Source: Clostridia bacterium (GTDB lineage: Bacteria > Bacillota > Clostridia > Oscillospirales > Acutalibacteraceae). From it: a stretch of DNA of 64,000 bases. Below the pieces are notes generated by a model that saw only the letters and a list, made by a program, of their open reading frames with translations, had not been told where the DNA came from and searched no databases. A program made the position numbers and the translations under genes. Shown here in pieces: positions 8,382 to 17,067 of this stretch (the stretch's first letter is position 1; each line of letters starts with the position of its first letter). The stretch covers positions 1 through 64,000 of the forward strand of contig JAFTWW010000046.1 of NCBI GenBank assembly GCA_017465085.1. Direction: 5' to 3'.

Positions 8382-8411
8382 TTGACAGAAAGGTATCTCA
8401 TAGGTTATAAT
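8382..8411 (+). promoter_or_regulatory. sigma-A promoter for rpmH operon
   Basis: TTGACA (8382-8387), 18-base spacer, TATAAT (8406-8411), about 80 bases before rpmH. A six-pair GC hairpin (8343-8365) lies just upstream. Confidence 0.85.
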
Positions 8412-8492
8412 GTCAAACTGATAGGTTGTCTATAAAAATTAACACTTGTGTGTAATTTATATGACCAATGTAAATTAAGGAGGTTGGAACTA

Positions 8493-8627
8493 ATGAAAAG
8501 AACTTATCAGCCTAAGAAGCTTCATCGTAAGAAAGAACACGGTTTCTTAAAGAGAATGGCTACCGCTAACGGCCGCAAGGTATTAGCCCGCCGCAGAGCA
8601 AAAGGAAGAAAGCAGTTGACTTACTAA
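8493..8627 (+). CDS. rpmH: 50S ribosomal protein L34
   Basis: A 44-residue, highly basic protein of the large ribosomal subunit. It starts [18 protein letters not shown] and ends [10 protein letters not shown], the L34 signature over its whole length. The start ATG follows a strong AAGGAGG (8478-8484). It heads the rpmH-rnpA-yidD-yidC-khpB cluster. In most bacteria this gene lies beside dnaA and the replication origin, but here the upstream neighbour is a tRNA gene. Confidence 0.98.
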   Translation: MKRTYQPKKLHRKKEHGFLKRMATANGRKVLARRRAKGRKQLTY

Positions 8628-8650
8628 AAAGCCACTTCCATGTGGCTTTT
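8627..8650 (+). terminator. terminator/attenuator between rpmH and rnpA
   Basis: Stem aaaagccac/gtggctttt with a six-base loop begins inside the rpmH stop codon, followed by ccttttat. It would lower the rnpA transcript relative to rpmH. Confidence 0.6.
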
Positions 8651-8715
8651 CCTTTTATAAGACCACTGCCATATTTTATTCTATATTATATGTGTGGGCA
8701 TAAAGGAGAATTTTA

Positions 8716-9066
8716 ATGCAACAGTTTGAAAAATTAAAGCTTAACCGTGATTTTAAGAGGCTTTATTATAAAGGCAGCGCCTTTGTATCAAGTGAGTTTG
8801 TGCTATATGTAGGTAAGGGCAGAAAGGGAAAAACAAGGCTTGGCATTACCGCCACCAAAAAGCTTGGCACCGCTGTTAAACGTAACCGCGCAAAGCGGGT
8901 GGTAACAGCCGCCTTCCGTTCCTGTGTACCCCATATACCTATGGGATATGATTTCGTTATAGTTGCCCGAACAAGAATACTTGATGCCAAAAGCAATATA
9001 GTTGCCGAAAAGTTTAAAAAGCATCTTAAAAACGGGGAAATCTGGTGCGAAGATGAACATAATTAG
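8716..9066 (+). CDS. rnpA: ribonuclease P protein component
   Basis: RnpA is the basic protein subunit of RNase P, which with the catalytic RNA matures tRNA 5-prime ends. At 116 residues it has the normal length. The family RNR motif is visible as [20 protein letters not shown], followed by GYDFVIVAR. The start ATG has AAAGGAG upstream. Its 3-prime end overlaps yidD by 14 bases. Confidence 0.96.
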   Translation: MQQFEKLKLNRDFKRLYYKGSAFVSSEFVLYVGKGRKGKTRLGITATKKLGTAVKRNRAKRVVTAAFRSCVPHIPMGYDFVIVARTRILDAKSNIVAEKFKKHLKNGEIWCEDEHN

Positions 9067-9283
9067 CAGAGGGCTCATAGCCCTTATTAGATTTTATCAG
9101 CGGCATATCTCGCCGCGGAAAATATCCTGCTGCCGCTTCACCCCAACCTGTTCTGCCTATGCAATTGAGGCAATAGAAATTCACGGCTGCTTTAAGGGAA
9201 CGGTGCTTGCCGTTTTGAGAATATTGCGGTGTAATCCTTTTTGTAAGGGCGGGGTGGACCCCGTTCCCGAGAGAAAAAAGTAA
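9053..9283 (+). CDS. yidD: membrane protein insertion efficiency factor YidD
   Basis: A 76-residue Cys-rich protein that helps insert membrane proteins, probably together with YidC. It has the core motif [10 protein letters not shown] followed by [19 protein letters not shown] and [14 protein letters not shown], so all family cysteines are present. The ATG at 9053 (MNIISRGL) is chosen because the homologous N-terminus starts there. It overlaps the end of rnpA by 14 bases, as in many genomes. Confidence 0.95.
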   Translation: MNIISRGLIALIRFYQRHISPRKISCCRFTPTCSAYAIEAIEIHGCFKGTVLAVLRILRCNPFCKGGVDPVPERKK

Positions 9284-9297
9284 TAGGAGTGCGTTAA

Positions 9298-10326
9298 ATG
9301 AATTTTATTAACGGAGCCTTAGGCTATGTTTTGAGGTTTTTTGCCGATATGTTCGGCGGCAGTTTCGCAGGCGCGGTTTTCTTCTTTACTCTTCTTATAA
9401 ATCTGGTTATGATACCCCTTAGTATCAAGAGCCAGAAATCCTCTGTTGATCAGCTTAGAATAAAGCCTAAAATGGATGATATAAGAAAGCGCTACGGGGA
9501 TGACCGTCAGAAGCTTGCCGAAGCTCAGCAAAAGCTTTATCAGGAAGAAAATGTATCGATGTCAGGCGGATGTTTGCCTATGATTATCCGTTTTGCGCTT
9601 CTGATGTGTATTTACTCCCTTATTCTTTCTCCTCTTACCTATATGTCACAGGCGGATAAAACTAAGGTGCAGAATGTTACCACCGCTTTTTCCGAGAGTA
9701 TGACCCAGCTTAAAAAAGAGGATGAAAGCAAGTATAACAGGATAGTTGAAGAAACCTCCTGGAATGAGAAAAACACCCGTAATGAGTTATCACTCATCCG
9801 TCTTATCAGAGAAAATCCCGCTATTTTCGAGGATGTTATGAGCGAGGATGATTATGCCGAAATCAAGGATGACCTTGATGCCGTTATCGCAAAGGATAAG
9901 GAATCGGGCGTAAACTATGAATTTTTGGGTATGGATCTTACCTTAACCCCTAAATTCAACATAAATATTTTCGAATATTTTGAGGCAATATGGCTTATCC
10001 CCATCCTTGCCTTCTTAGCGCAGATGCTCACATCTGTTATATCAATGTTTATTAACAAAAAGAACAACCCTGAGGCTCCCACAATGGCGGGTATGATGCT
10101 CACAATGCCTTTAATTTCGCTGTTTTTGGGCTTCACCTTCCCAGGTGGAGTTGGCTTCTATTGGATTTGCTCCTCCCTTATCGGCGGTCTTATTCAGTCG
10201 GGCATTCAGTTGTTATATGGCCCTAATAAGCTGCTTGCCAAAAACAGAAGCAAGGAGCTTAAAGAGCGCTACAGTTTTGAAAAGAAACAGTTGGAAAAGT
10301 TTAATAATCCAACCGTAGAAGAATAA
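9298..10326 (+). CDS. yidC: membrane protein insertase YidC/Oxa1 family
   Basis: YidC inserts and folds inner membrane proteins with or without SecYEG. The 342-residue protein has the Gram-positive form: no large periplasmic domain, a first helix at about 20-45, then the amphipathic region KSQKSSVDQLRIKPKMDDIRKRYG and the groove helices. An unusual charged insert (about 120-205, rich in Lys, Asp and Glu) separates the second and third helices; it is long for this family. The last helices contain FPGGVGFYWICSSLIGG. It is followed after 12 bases by khpB, as is usual. Confidence 0.93.
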   Translation: MNFINGALGYVLRFFADMFGGSFAGAVFFFTLLINLVMIPLSIKSQKSSVDQLRIKPKMDDIRKRYGDDRQKLAEAQQKLYQEENVSMSGGCLPMIIRFALLMCIYSLILSPLTYMSQADKTKVQNVTTAFSESMTQLKKEDESKYNRIVEETSWNEKNTRNELSLIRLIRENPAIFEDVMSEDDYAEIKDDLDAVIAKDKESGVNYEFLGMDLTLTPKFNINIFEYFEAIWLIPILAFLAQMLTSVISMFINKKNNPEAPTMAGMMLTMPLISLFLGFTFPGGVGFYWICSSLIGGLIQSGIQLLYGPNKLLAKNRSKELKERYSFEKKQLEKFNNPTVEE

Positions 10327-10338
10327 GGAGGATTTCCC

Positions 10339-11286
10339 TTGATCAGAGAAGCAATAGGCTATGGCGATACCGTCAACGAAGCCAGAGAAAACGCTATTGC
10401 TGCTTTGGGCGCCGATATTGAGGATGATGTTCAGTTTGAAACCCTCGAAACCCCTAAAAAGAAGATTTTAGGTCTGTTCGGCGGAAGCAAGGCTCAGGTT
10501 AGAGCATATATAGAGCTTCCCGATCCCAAACCCGCAAAGGCAAAGAAAAACGTAAAAAAATCAGAAAAGCCGCAGGAGGCTAAAAAGAACCCCGCTCCCC
10601 AGAAGAAAGAGGAGCCCAAGAAGGAAAAGAAAGCAGAGCCCAAGAAAAGCGCTGTTGAGGCAGATTTCGGCGAAGCCGTAGATGCCGCCCAGATTCCCGC
10701 CGATACAAAGGCAGGTAAGGCGATTGCTTATATCAGAACTGTTCTTGCAGGCCTCGGAGTGAGCGAGGTTTCCATAAAGGCAGCCGTTAAGGATGATGGC
10801 GCGTTCATCGTTCTTGATGGAGAGGGCCTTGGCGCCGTTATCGGTCACAGAGGCGAAACCTTGGATGCTTTGCAGTATCTTTCAAATCTTGCTGCAAATA
10901 ACGGCGGCGGATACTACAAGATTTCTGTTAACATCGGAAATTACAGGCAGAAGAGGGAGCAGACCTTAAACTCCCTTGCCAAGCGCATTTCCGAGCAGGT
11001 TATCCGCACAGGCAGAAGCCGCAGGCTCGAGCCGATGAACCCTTACGAGCGCAGAATTATCCACACCGCCGTTCAGGATATCAAGGGCGTTACCTCGGTT
11101 TCCATCGGTGAAGGCGCAGGCAGAAGGGTTGTTATTTCTCCCGAGGGCGGCGAAGCCCCCAGAAATGACCGCAGACCTGACCGTAGAAACGATAGAGGTC
11201 GCAGACCTTCAAGCACCGTAGCTTCTGCCCCCACAAGAGAGCCTAAAAAGGATAGCGATATCCCGCTTTACGGTAAAATAAATTAA
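10339..11286 (+). CDS. khpB: RNA-binding protein KhpB (Jag, SpoIIIJ-associated)
   Basis: KhpB (also called Jag or EloR) is an RNA-binding regulator linked to cell elongation and division in Gram-positives. Domains are a Jag_N domain (about 1-52, ending KKKILGLFGGSKAQVRAYI), a Lys/Glu/Pro-rich linker (about 55-105), a KH domain with AVIGHRGETLDALQYL, an R3H domain with LEPMNPYERRIIHTAVQ, and a basic C-tail. The start is TTG at 10339, eight bases past AAGGAGGA, with no nearby ATG alternative. It ends the cluster; the expected mnmE, mnmG and rsmG do not follow. Confidence 0.92.
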   Translation: MIREAIGYGDTVNEARENAIAALGADIEDDVQFETLETPKKKILGLFGGSKAQVRAYIELPDPKPAKAKKNVKKSEKPQEAKKNPAPQKKEEPKKEKKAEPKKSAVEADFGEAVDAAQIPADTKAGKAIAYIRTVLAGLGVSEVSIKAAVKDDGAFIVLDGEGLGAVIGHRGETLDALQYLSNLAANNGGGYYKISVNIGNYRQKREQTLNSLAKRISEQVIRTGRSRRLEPMNPYERRIIHTAVQDIKGVTSVSIGEGAGRRVVISPEGGEAPRNDRRPDRRNDRGRRPSSTVASAPTREPKKDSDIPLYGKIN

Positions 11287-11295
11287 AATAAAACC

Positions 11296-11329
11296 GCCGC
11301 AGATTCTTTTGAATCTGCGGCATTTTTTT
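11296..11329 (+). terminator. terminator of rpmH-khpB operon
   Basis: A perfect 11-pair stem GCCGCAGATTC/GAATCTGCGGC and a TTTT loop are followed by seven T. Confidence 0.92.
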
Positions 11330-11336
11330 GTTATGG

Positions 11337-11460
11337 ATTGCCTTTGGCAATATTAAAGAATAAAGGATAAAGAAAAAGTAATAAATTTGGAGTTTCGCAA
11401 AGCGAAACCGTATATATCGTCGGCCTTGCCGACACCGTTTTTATTATTTATTCTTTTTTA
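11337..11460. repeat. intergenic hairpin repeat cluster, copy A
   Basis: Three short hairpins with three-base loops lie in a row: attgcc/ggcaat (11337-11351), gtttcgc/gcgaaac around 11391-11407, and gtcggc/gccgac (11419-11433). An AT-rich tail with attattcttttttattt follows. The block tatatatcgtcgg through gacaccg recurs at 13627-13654. No coding potential is seen between 11330 and 11575. Confidence 0.6.
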
Positions 11461-11513
11461 TTTATTATTTATTTATAAATATAATATTTCTTCTTTATTT
11501 TTTAACAATTCTA

Positions 11514-11522
11514 TGCTATAAT
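11514..11522 (+). promoter_or_regulatory. extended -10 promoter for lipoprotein operon
   Basis: TGCTATAAT gives an extended -10 element 54 bases before the start codon. The -35 position reads TTTATT and is weak. Confidence 0.5.
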
Positions 11523-11575
11523 CTATTATGTATATTTATGCTCAATTTCGTATTTGATTTTAAGGAGGTAAGGGT

Positions 11576-12889
11576 ATGAAGATAAAACACATAATCAGTC
11601 TGTTTCTCTTGGTTGCAACTATGCTTAGCTTTTGCGGTTGCGATCTTTTCAAAACCGAAACCGATGCCCTCATCTCTCCCCCTGAGCTTACGGGCGATAT
11701 GTCACCCATAAAGGATGCGCTTAATAAGAGCGCCCCTGCGGGTTATACCCTTAAATACCCCTCCACAGGCGACCGAAGAAGCGCCGTAGTTTTAGAGGAT
11801 GTTAACTCCGATGGTAAGATGGAGGCCTTTGCCTTTTACAGCACTATCGAGGATGGTATCACCACTATGACCGTGAATTATATCCGCAGAAGCGGGGATA
11901 AATGGTCGAGCGTAGCGGTGCAGTCCATTGCGGCAGGCGGCGTTGAGCGGGTGGATTTCTGCGACCTTGATGGTGATGGAAGCGAGGAGCTTCTTGTAGG
12001 CTGGGAGGTTCACGGTACTATCGATAGGCAGGTGGCGGTTTATTCTCCCACCGAGGAGGCCCTCTCACAGAGAATGCTTCAATCCTATACCAACTTTACC
12101 TGCTGTGATTTGGATGAGGATGGGGGCTTTGAGCTTTTCGTTCAGCACCTTAACTCTTCGGAGCAGCTAAACCGCGCGATGCTCTTCGAGCTTACGAGTA
12201 TGGGCGTTTCGCAGATAGGCGGCTGCCTGATGGATAGCGCGGCAAAGGCGGCAAGCGAGCCTGTTGTTTCAACACTCTCCACAGGTCAGGCGGCAATATA
12301 TATTGATGAGGTTAAGGGTATCGGCAATATTACCGAGGTGCTCTTCTTCTCAAAGGGCGAGCTTGTTAACCCCCTGCTTGATAGCGTAGAAACCATAGAA
12401 AACACCAAAACAGTAAGGGCATATACCCTTTCCGCCACCGACATAAACGGCGATAATATTTTGGAAATTCCCGTGGCCTCGGTACTACCCAGCGCCCTTG
12501 CTACAAATAACGAGGTGCTATACTACACAAGCTGGTGCTCCTTTAACGGAGATGGTCTTACCTCAAAGCTTAATACCATAGTAAACTCCATCGATGGCTA
12601 CTATGTTATAATTCCTGAAAAATGGTGGGGCAAGATAGCCGTTGCCAAGGAAACCGAATATAACCTGAGAACATTTTATTATTACGACCAAGAAACCGAA
12701 ACCGTAGGGGATAAGATAGGCTATATCAAGGCCGTTCCCCAAAAGAGCTACAAGGCAGAGGAATACGAGGGCGCTATTGTTCTCGCCGAAACCGAGGATA
12801 ATGTATATCTCGGTATGCTTGTGGATACTGTTGGTCAGTTAGCGCTCACCGAGGATGAGCTTAAAGGAATGTTCAAGCTTTTTCAGTAA
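11576..12889 (+). CDS. FG-GAP/VCBS-like lipoprotein
   Basis: A 437-residue predicted lipoprotein of unknown function. The N-terminus MKIKHIISLFLLVATMLSFCGC is a signal peptide, and Cys20 or Cys22 could be lipidated; neither site is a perfect lipobox. The body carries several calcium-loop-like repeats, LEDVNSDGKMEAF, CDLDGDGSEELLV, CDLDEDGGFELFV and TDINGDNILEIPV, as in integrin-type beta-propellers. It is likely anchored on the outer face of the membrane. It sits 18 bases ahead of a response regulator gene and close to a histidine kinase, so a sensory or envelope-related role together with that system is plausible but unproven. Confidence 0.75.
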   Translation: MKIKHIISLFLLVATMLSFCGCDLFKTETDALISPPELTGDMSPIKDALNKSAPAGYTLKYPSTGDRRSAVVLEDVNSDGKMEAFAFYSTIEDGITTMTVNYIRRSGDKWSSVAVQSIAAGGVERVDFCDLDGDGSEELLVGWEVHGTIDRQVAVYSPTEEALSQRMLQSYTNFTCCDLDEDGGFELFVQHLNSSEQLNRAMLFELTSMGVSQIGGCLMDSAAKAASEPVVSTLSTGQAAIYIDEVKGIGNITEVLFFSKGELVNPLLDSVETIENTKTVRAYTLSATDINGDNILEIPVASVLPSALATNNEVLYYTSWCSFNGDGLTSKLNTIVNSIDGYYVIIPEKWWGKIAVAKETEYNLRTFYYYDQETETVGDKIGYIKAVPQKSYKAEEYEGAIVLAETEDNVYLGMLVDTVGQLALTEDELKGMFKLFQ

Positions 12890-12907
12890 ATTAACGGAGG
12901 AAGAAAA

Positions 12908-13612
12908 GTGAAGCGAATACTTATTGTTGAAGATGAAGCCGCCATCCGCGAATTTGAGGCTATAAACTTAAGAAGAGCGGGCTACGAAATCGTTGAGGCA
13001 GGCTCCGCTGAGGAAGCGCTTGATATTTACGATAATGATTTACAGGGCTTTGATATCGCCCTTCTTGATGTTATGATGCCGGGTATGGATGGCTTTTCGC
13101 TCTGCAAGGAGCTTAGAACAAGGAGTCAGACCATTGGTATTATAATGCTCACCGCAAAATCGCAGGAGATGGATAAAATAAGCGGCCTTATGATAGGCGC
13201 CGATGATTATATCACAAAGCCTTTCAGCCCCACCGAGCTTTTAGCCCGTGTGGATTCCCTCTATCGCAGGGTGGGTATCATCAACGAGAAGCCCAAGGCT
13301 TCCTCGGATGAAATAACCCTTGGAAGCTTTACCTTAAATCTCCGCCGCCGTACCCTTACAAAGAGCGGCAGAAATATCGAGCTTACTCAGGTGGAGTTCC
13401 AGATAATTGAAATGTTCTTCACCTCCCCCGATTCGCCCATCGGCAGAACGGATATCTTGCATACCGTTTGGGGCACCGATTATTTCGGAGAGGAAAAGAT
13501 AGTGGATGTAAATATCCGAAGGCTTCGTATGAAGATAGAGGATACCCCCTCCGACCCCAAGTATTTAGTTACCGTTTGGGGTATGGGATATAAGTGGAAC
13601 AGCGAAGCGTGA
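12908..13612 (+). CDS. OmpR/PhoB-family response regulator
   Basis: A 234-residue two-component response regulator. The receiver domain (about 1-118) shows the acidic pair EDE near residue 8, the phosphoacceptor Asp54 in LLDVMMPGMDG, and the conserved Lys in DDYITKPFSP. The C-terminal winged helix (about 135-232) has GRTDILHTVWG and VDVNIRRLRMKIE, typical of the OmpR type. The start is GTG at 12908 behind GGAGGAAG. Its partner kinase begins 95 bases downstream, separated by a hairpin repeat. Targets are unknown. Confidence 0.92.
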   Translation: MKRILIVEDEAAIREFEAINLRRAGYEIVEAGSAEEALDIYDNDLQGFDIALLDVMMPGMDGFSLCKELRTRSQTIGIIMLTAKSQEMDKISGLMIGADDYITKPFSPTELLARVDSLYRRVGIINEKPKASSDEITLGSFTLNLRRRTLTKSGRNIELTQVEFQIIEMFFTSPDSPIGRTDILHTVWGTDYFGEEKIVDVNIRRLRMKIEDTPSDPKYLVTVWGMGYKWNSEA

Positions 13613-13680
13613 AACGCTTCGCCGCCATATATATCGTCGGCTTGGCCGACACCGAATTTATTCTTTATTCTTTTTTATTT
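13606..13680. repeat. intergenic hairpin repeat, copy B
   Basis: Hairpins gaagcg/cgcttc and gtcggc/gccgac (13636-13650) are followed by an AT-rich tail with tattcttttttattt. It shares the core block with 11411-11437 and separates the response regulator from its kinase. Confidence 0.6.
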
Positions 13681-13707
13681 TAATTTTATACAGAAAGTGG
13701 TGGTAAA

Positions 13708-15228
13708 ATGAACTTTGAAATCCGTTTTAAGAGTATTGCGGTGCGTTGGTTTATAAATGTTTTCGCAATGGTAGTGGCAACGGTTGTTATTGCCATTGTT
13801 GCCTTTTCCGTATTTTTTGCCACCGTTTATATTGAGAGAATAGAAACGCTCGCCGAGGATTATACCTTTGAATTTGAAACCCTCTCCTCCACCAACACCG
13901 AATCCTTTGAGGATGCGGCGGTTAACCTTTCGGGTGATTTTGAGTATAAATCCAAGGTTGAGGTGCAGGTTATAGATAATAAGGGCAAGGTTCTGGTTTC
14001 AACCACAGGCTTCCAGCCCACCGATGAGCGTATGCCCGATTACGAAAAGGCGTTATATGCAAATAGCGGCGCCGCCACCTACCGCGGCAAAAACTCGGCG
14101 GGGGAGAGCATCCTTGCAAAAACCACCGTTATTAAGAATGCGGATGGAGATATCTTAGGCGCTTACCGTTGGATATCTTCTATGACCGCCACCGATAAGT
14201 ATATCGGCAACACCGTGGCAATTCTTGTTCTAATCGGCTTAGGGGTTATAGGCTTCAGCGCTTTTTCGGGAATTTATTTTATAAACTCCATTGTGCGCCC
14301 CATCAGAGATGTAAGCAACACAGCAAGAAAAATTGCTATGGGTGATTTTGAAACCAAGATAGATATTGAGCGAAATGATGAAATCGGTGAGCTTTGCGAT
14401 ACCATTAACTATATGGCAACCGAGCTTCGCGAGGCGGAAACCATAAAGAATGATTTTATTTCCTCGGTTTCCCACGAGCTTCGCACCCCCCTTACCGCCA
14501 TAAGAGGCTGGGGTGAAACGGCTAAAATGTCCATCGGCACTGATGAGGAATTGGTGGCAAAGGGTATTGATGTGGTGCTGAGCGAGGCCGATAGGCTTTC
14601 GAGTCTTGTGGAAGAGCTCCTTGATTTTTCGAGAATGCAATCGGGTAGGCTTACGGTTAACACCATGCCCGTTGATGCATCCTACCTGCTCTCCTCGGCC
14701 GCTGATATGTACACCGAGCTTGCCCGTCAGCAAGGTATTGAGCTTTCATATACAAAACCGAGCGAAGCCTCAATCATTATGGGTGATGGCGACCGCTTAA
14801 AGCAGGTGTTTATCAACATTATCGATAACGCGGTTAAATATACCGAAAAGGGCGGTCTTGTTCTCGTTACCGAAACAAGAGAGGAAGGCTGTGTAAGAAT
14901 TGTGGTTAAGGATACGGGCGTTGGTATTCCCGCCGCGGATTTAGACCACGTTAAAGAAAAATTCTTCAAATCAAATAAAACGGTGCGCGGTAGCGGAATA
15001 GGTCTTGCCGTAGCCGATGAAATTATAAAACAGCATCAGGGACTTTTGTTCCTCGAAAGCACCGAGGGTGTGGGCACGGCGGTTACCATAGTTTTACCGC
15101 TTTATGAGGAGCCCGAAACCGAGGCGGAGCCCGAGGGCGAGGAAGAGGTTATACCCGTAGAGCTTTTAGGTAGCGGCGGGGAAACAGAACAAAACGAAAC
15201 CGAAACAAAGGAAGAAGAAAATGGCTAA
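13708..15228 (+). CDS. sensor histidine kinase
   Basis: A 506-residue membrane kinase, probably the partner of the regulator at 12908. Membrane segments at about 14-40 and 168-192 flank an extracytoplasmic sensor domain of about 125 residues. A HAMP domain (about 193-245) follows. The HisKA box SSVSHELRTPLTAIRGW contains phosphoacceptor His256. The ATPase domain has the N box (INIIDNAVKYT), G1 (VKDTGVGIP), F (FFKSNKT) and G2 (GSGIGLAVA). The last 45 residues are strongly acidic, Glu-rich and unusual for the family. The end overlaps the DUF1385 gene by eight bases. Confidence 0.93.
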   Translation: MNFEIRFKSIAVRWFINVFAMVVATVVIAIVAFSVFFATVYIERIETLAEDYTFEFETLSSTNTESFEDAAVNLSGDFEYKSKVEVQVIDNKGKVLVSTTGFQPTDERMPDYEKALYANSGAATYRGKNSAGESILAKTTVIKNADGDILGAYRWISSMTATDKYIGNTVAILVLIGLGVIGFSAFSGIYFINSIVRPIRDVSNTARKIAMGDFETKIDIERNDEIGELCDTINYMATELREAETIKNDFISSVSHELRTPLTAIRGWGETAKMSIGTDEELVAKGIDVVLSEADRLSSLVEELLDFSRMQSGRLTVNTMPVDASYLLSSAADMYTELARQQGIELSYTKPSEASIIMGDGDRLKQVFINIIDNAVKYTEKGGLVLVTETREEGCVRIVVKDTGVGIPAADLDHVKEKFFKSNKTVRGSGIGLAVADEIIKQHQGLLFLESTEGVGTAVTIVLPLYEEPETEAEPEGEEEVIPVELLGSGGETEQNETETKEEENG

Positions 15229-16189
15229 ATATACCAGCATTGGCGGTCAGGCGCTCATAGAGGGCATTATGATGAAAAGCCCCGAGAAAACGGCTCTTGC
15301 CGTAAGGGTGCCCGATGGGAGCATAGATGTATCCTATCTCAATCAGAAATCCATAAAGGAAAAATATAAGATATTAAAGGCTCCCGTGCTCCGCGGCATA
15401 GTTTCCTATATCGAATCTATGGTGCAGGGCTATAAGGCAATGATGCTCTCCGCCGATAAATCGGGATTTACCGATTTAGAGGAAGAGGAGGAGAAGAGGG
15501 ACCCTAAAAAGCAAAGCTCCATAGTGAACGCCGTTATGGTAATAGGCTCTGTTTTGGGCGTGGCCCTTGCGGTAGTGCTGTTTATGCTTATCCCCCGTCT
15601 TGTTGTGGGCGGAATTGAAATGCTGTTTGATGTTACACTTACAAAGATTGCCCGTTCGGGCATTGAACAGCTTCTTAAACTTGCGGTTTTTGTAGGCTAC
15701 GTGTGGCTTATAACCTTTATGAAGGATATAAAAAGAGTGTTTATGTACCACGGCGCCGAGCACAAAACCATTTTCTGCTACGAAAAAGGCCTGCCCCTTA
15801 CGGTAGAAAATGTAAGAAAACAGAAAAGATTTCACCCAAGGTGCGGAACATCCTTCCTTATCCTTATGATACTTATAAGCGTTATCTTCTCCACCCTTGT
15901 TCAGATGATTTTTCCGCAGGTGTATAGCATAGAGTGGCTGTGGGTTATTGTTAAAATACTACTGCTTCCCCTTATCTGCGGAGTAGGCTTTGAGGTGCTT
16001 AGGTTCTGCGGAAAATATGATAATATAGTAACAAAAATAATTTCCGCCCCTGGCCTTTGGCTCCAGAGGCTCACCACCAAGGAGCCTGAGGATAGTATGA
16101 TAGAGATTGCTATCGCCGCTCTTCGCGCCTGCGAGCCCAAAACTCCCGATGTGGATAGAAGCATAGATAACAAAGAGGAAGAAAACTAA
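15221..16189 (+). CDS. DUF1385 family membrane protein
   Basis: A 322-residue protein of the DUF1385 family, often annotated as a metal-dependent enzyme, with no established function. It has the conserved start YTSIGGQALIEGIMMKSP, then YHGAEHKTIFCYEKGLPLT and HPRCGTSFLI with the conserved His and Cys residues that suggest a metal site, and about four membrane segments. It overlaps the histidine kinase by eight bases and is followed directly by prmC. DUF1385-prmC adjacency is common in Clostridia and Thermotogae (recalled). Confidence 0.88.
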   Translation: MAKYTSIGGQALIEGIMMKSPEKTALAVRVPDGSIDVSYLNQKSIKEKYKILKAPVLRGIVSYIESMVQGYKAMMLSADKSGFTDLEEEEEKRDPKKQSSIVNAVMVIGSVLGVALAVVLFMLIPRLVVGGIEMLFDVTLTKIARSGIEQLLKLAVFVGYVWLITFMKDIKRVFMYHGAEHKTIFCYEKGLPLTVENVRKQKRFHPRCGTSFLILMILISVIFSTLVQMIFPQVYSIEWLWVIVKILLLPLICGVGFEVLRFCGKYDNIVTKIISAPGLWLQRLTTKEPEDSMIEIAIAALRACEPKTPDVDRSIDNKEEEN

Positions 16190-17029
16190 ATGGCAACAAT
16201 ATTCGAAAGCTATAACAACTGCAAAAAGGAACTCAGCAAAGCAGGAATTGAGGATTATGTTTTTGAAGCAAAGCAGATTATAAAGCATATCACGGGCTAT
16301 AATAACGCTCAGATTCTTCAGAAATATACACAGAGTCTTACCGAATTTCAGGAGAACAACCTTACCGTTATAATAAAGCAAAGGCAGATAAGATATCCTT
16401 TGCAGTACATATTAGGTAAATGGAATTTCTTCGGCCGCGAATTTTTCGTAGGCCCTGGCGTGCTTATCCCCCGCAGTGATACCGAAACGCTTATGGATGT
16501 TTGCCTTGAGGTAATTAAGGATAAGCAAACCCCTGCAGTTTTAGATCTCTGCGCAGGTAGCGGCTGTATCGGTATAACCATTAAGGGCGAAAAGGCGGAT
16601 AGCGATGTTATCCTTGTGGAAAAATTCGATGAGGCGCTTAGCTACGCCGAGAAGAACGCTAAGCATAATAAGCTTCAGGTAAATATCGTTAAGGGTGATG
16701 TTTTAGAGGGCGCTTGCAGTGAAGGTAAATACGACCTTATCGTAAGCAATCCCCCCTATATCACCGATGAGGATATGAAAACCCTTCAGCCTGAGGTGAA
16801 GTTCGAGCCCGAAACCGCGCTTGGCGGCGGTGAGGATGGTCTGGTATTTTACCGAGCTATAACCGAAAAATATAAAAATTCCCTTAAAGAGAACGGCACC
16901 CTTGCCTTTGAGGTTGGTGTAAATCAATCGGATAGGGTTAAGGAGCTACTCTTAGCGGCAGGATTTAAGAATATTTCCACCCGTAAGGACCTAAACGGTA
17001 TCGAAAGAGTAGTTTTTGGGACAGTTTGA
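16190..17029 (+). CDS. prmC: peptide chain release factor N5-glutamine methyltransferase
   Basis: PrmC methylates the glutamine of the GGQ motif in release factors RF1 and RF2, using S-adenosylmethionine. The 279-residue protein has an N-terminal helical domain (about 1-85, with the conserved QYILGKWNFFG stretch), LIPRSDTETLMD, the SAM-binding DLCAGSGCIGI, and the catalytic NPPY within IVSNPPYITDEDM. It starts at the base after the DUF1385 stop codon. Release factor prfA, often its neighbour, is not in the window. Confidence 0.95.
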   Translation: MATIFESYNNCKKELSKAGIEDYVFEAKQIIKHITGYNNAQILQKYTQSLTEFQENNLTVIIKQRQIRYPLQYILGKWNFFGREFFVGPGVLIPRSDTETLMDVCLEVIKDKQTPAVLDLCAGSGCIGITIKGEKADSDVILVEKFDEALSYAEKNAKHNKLQVNIVKGDVLEGACSEGKYDLIVSNPPYITDEDMKTLQPEVKFEPETALGGGEDGLVFYRAITEKYKNSLKENGTLAFEVGVNQSDRVKELLLAAGFKNISTRKDLNGIERVVFGTV

Positions 17030-17038
17030 TTTATATAA

Positions 17039-17067
17039 TTGATTTAGAAAAGGAACCGAAATATAAA
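17039..17067 (+). promoter_or_regulatory. sigma-A promoter for recA operon
   Basis: TTGATT (17039-17044), 17-base spacer, TATAAA (17062-17067), 30 bases before the recA start. No LexA-type box (CGAAC-N4-GTTCG) can be seen in 17030-17096. Confidence 0.6.

Noticed and set aside
8238..8492. Replication origin beside rpmH
   Set aside because: No cluster of DnaA boxes (TTATCCACA-like), no dnaA gene and only a normal promoter and one hairpin are seen.
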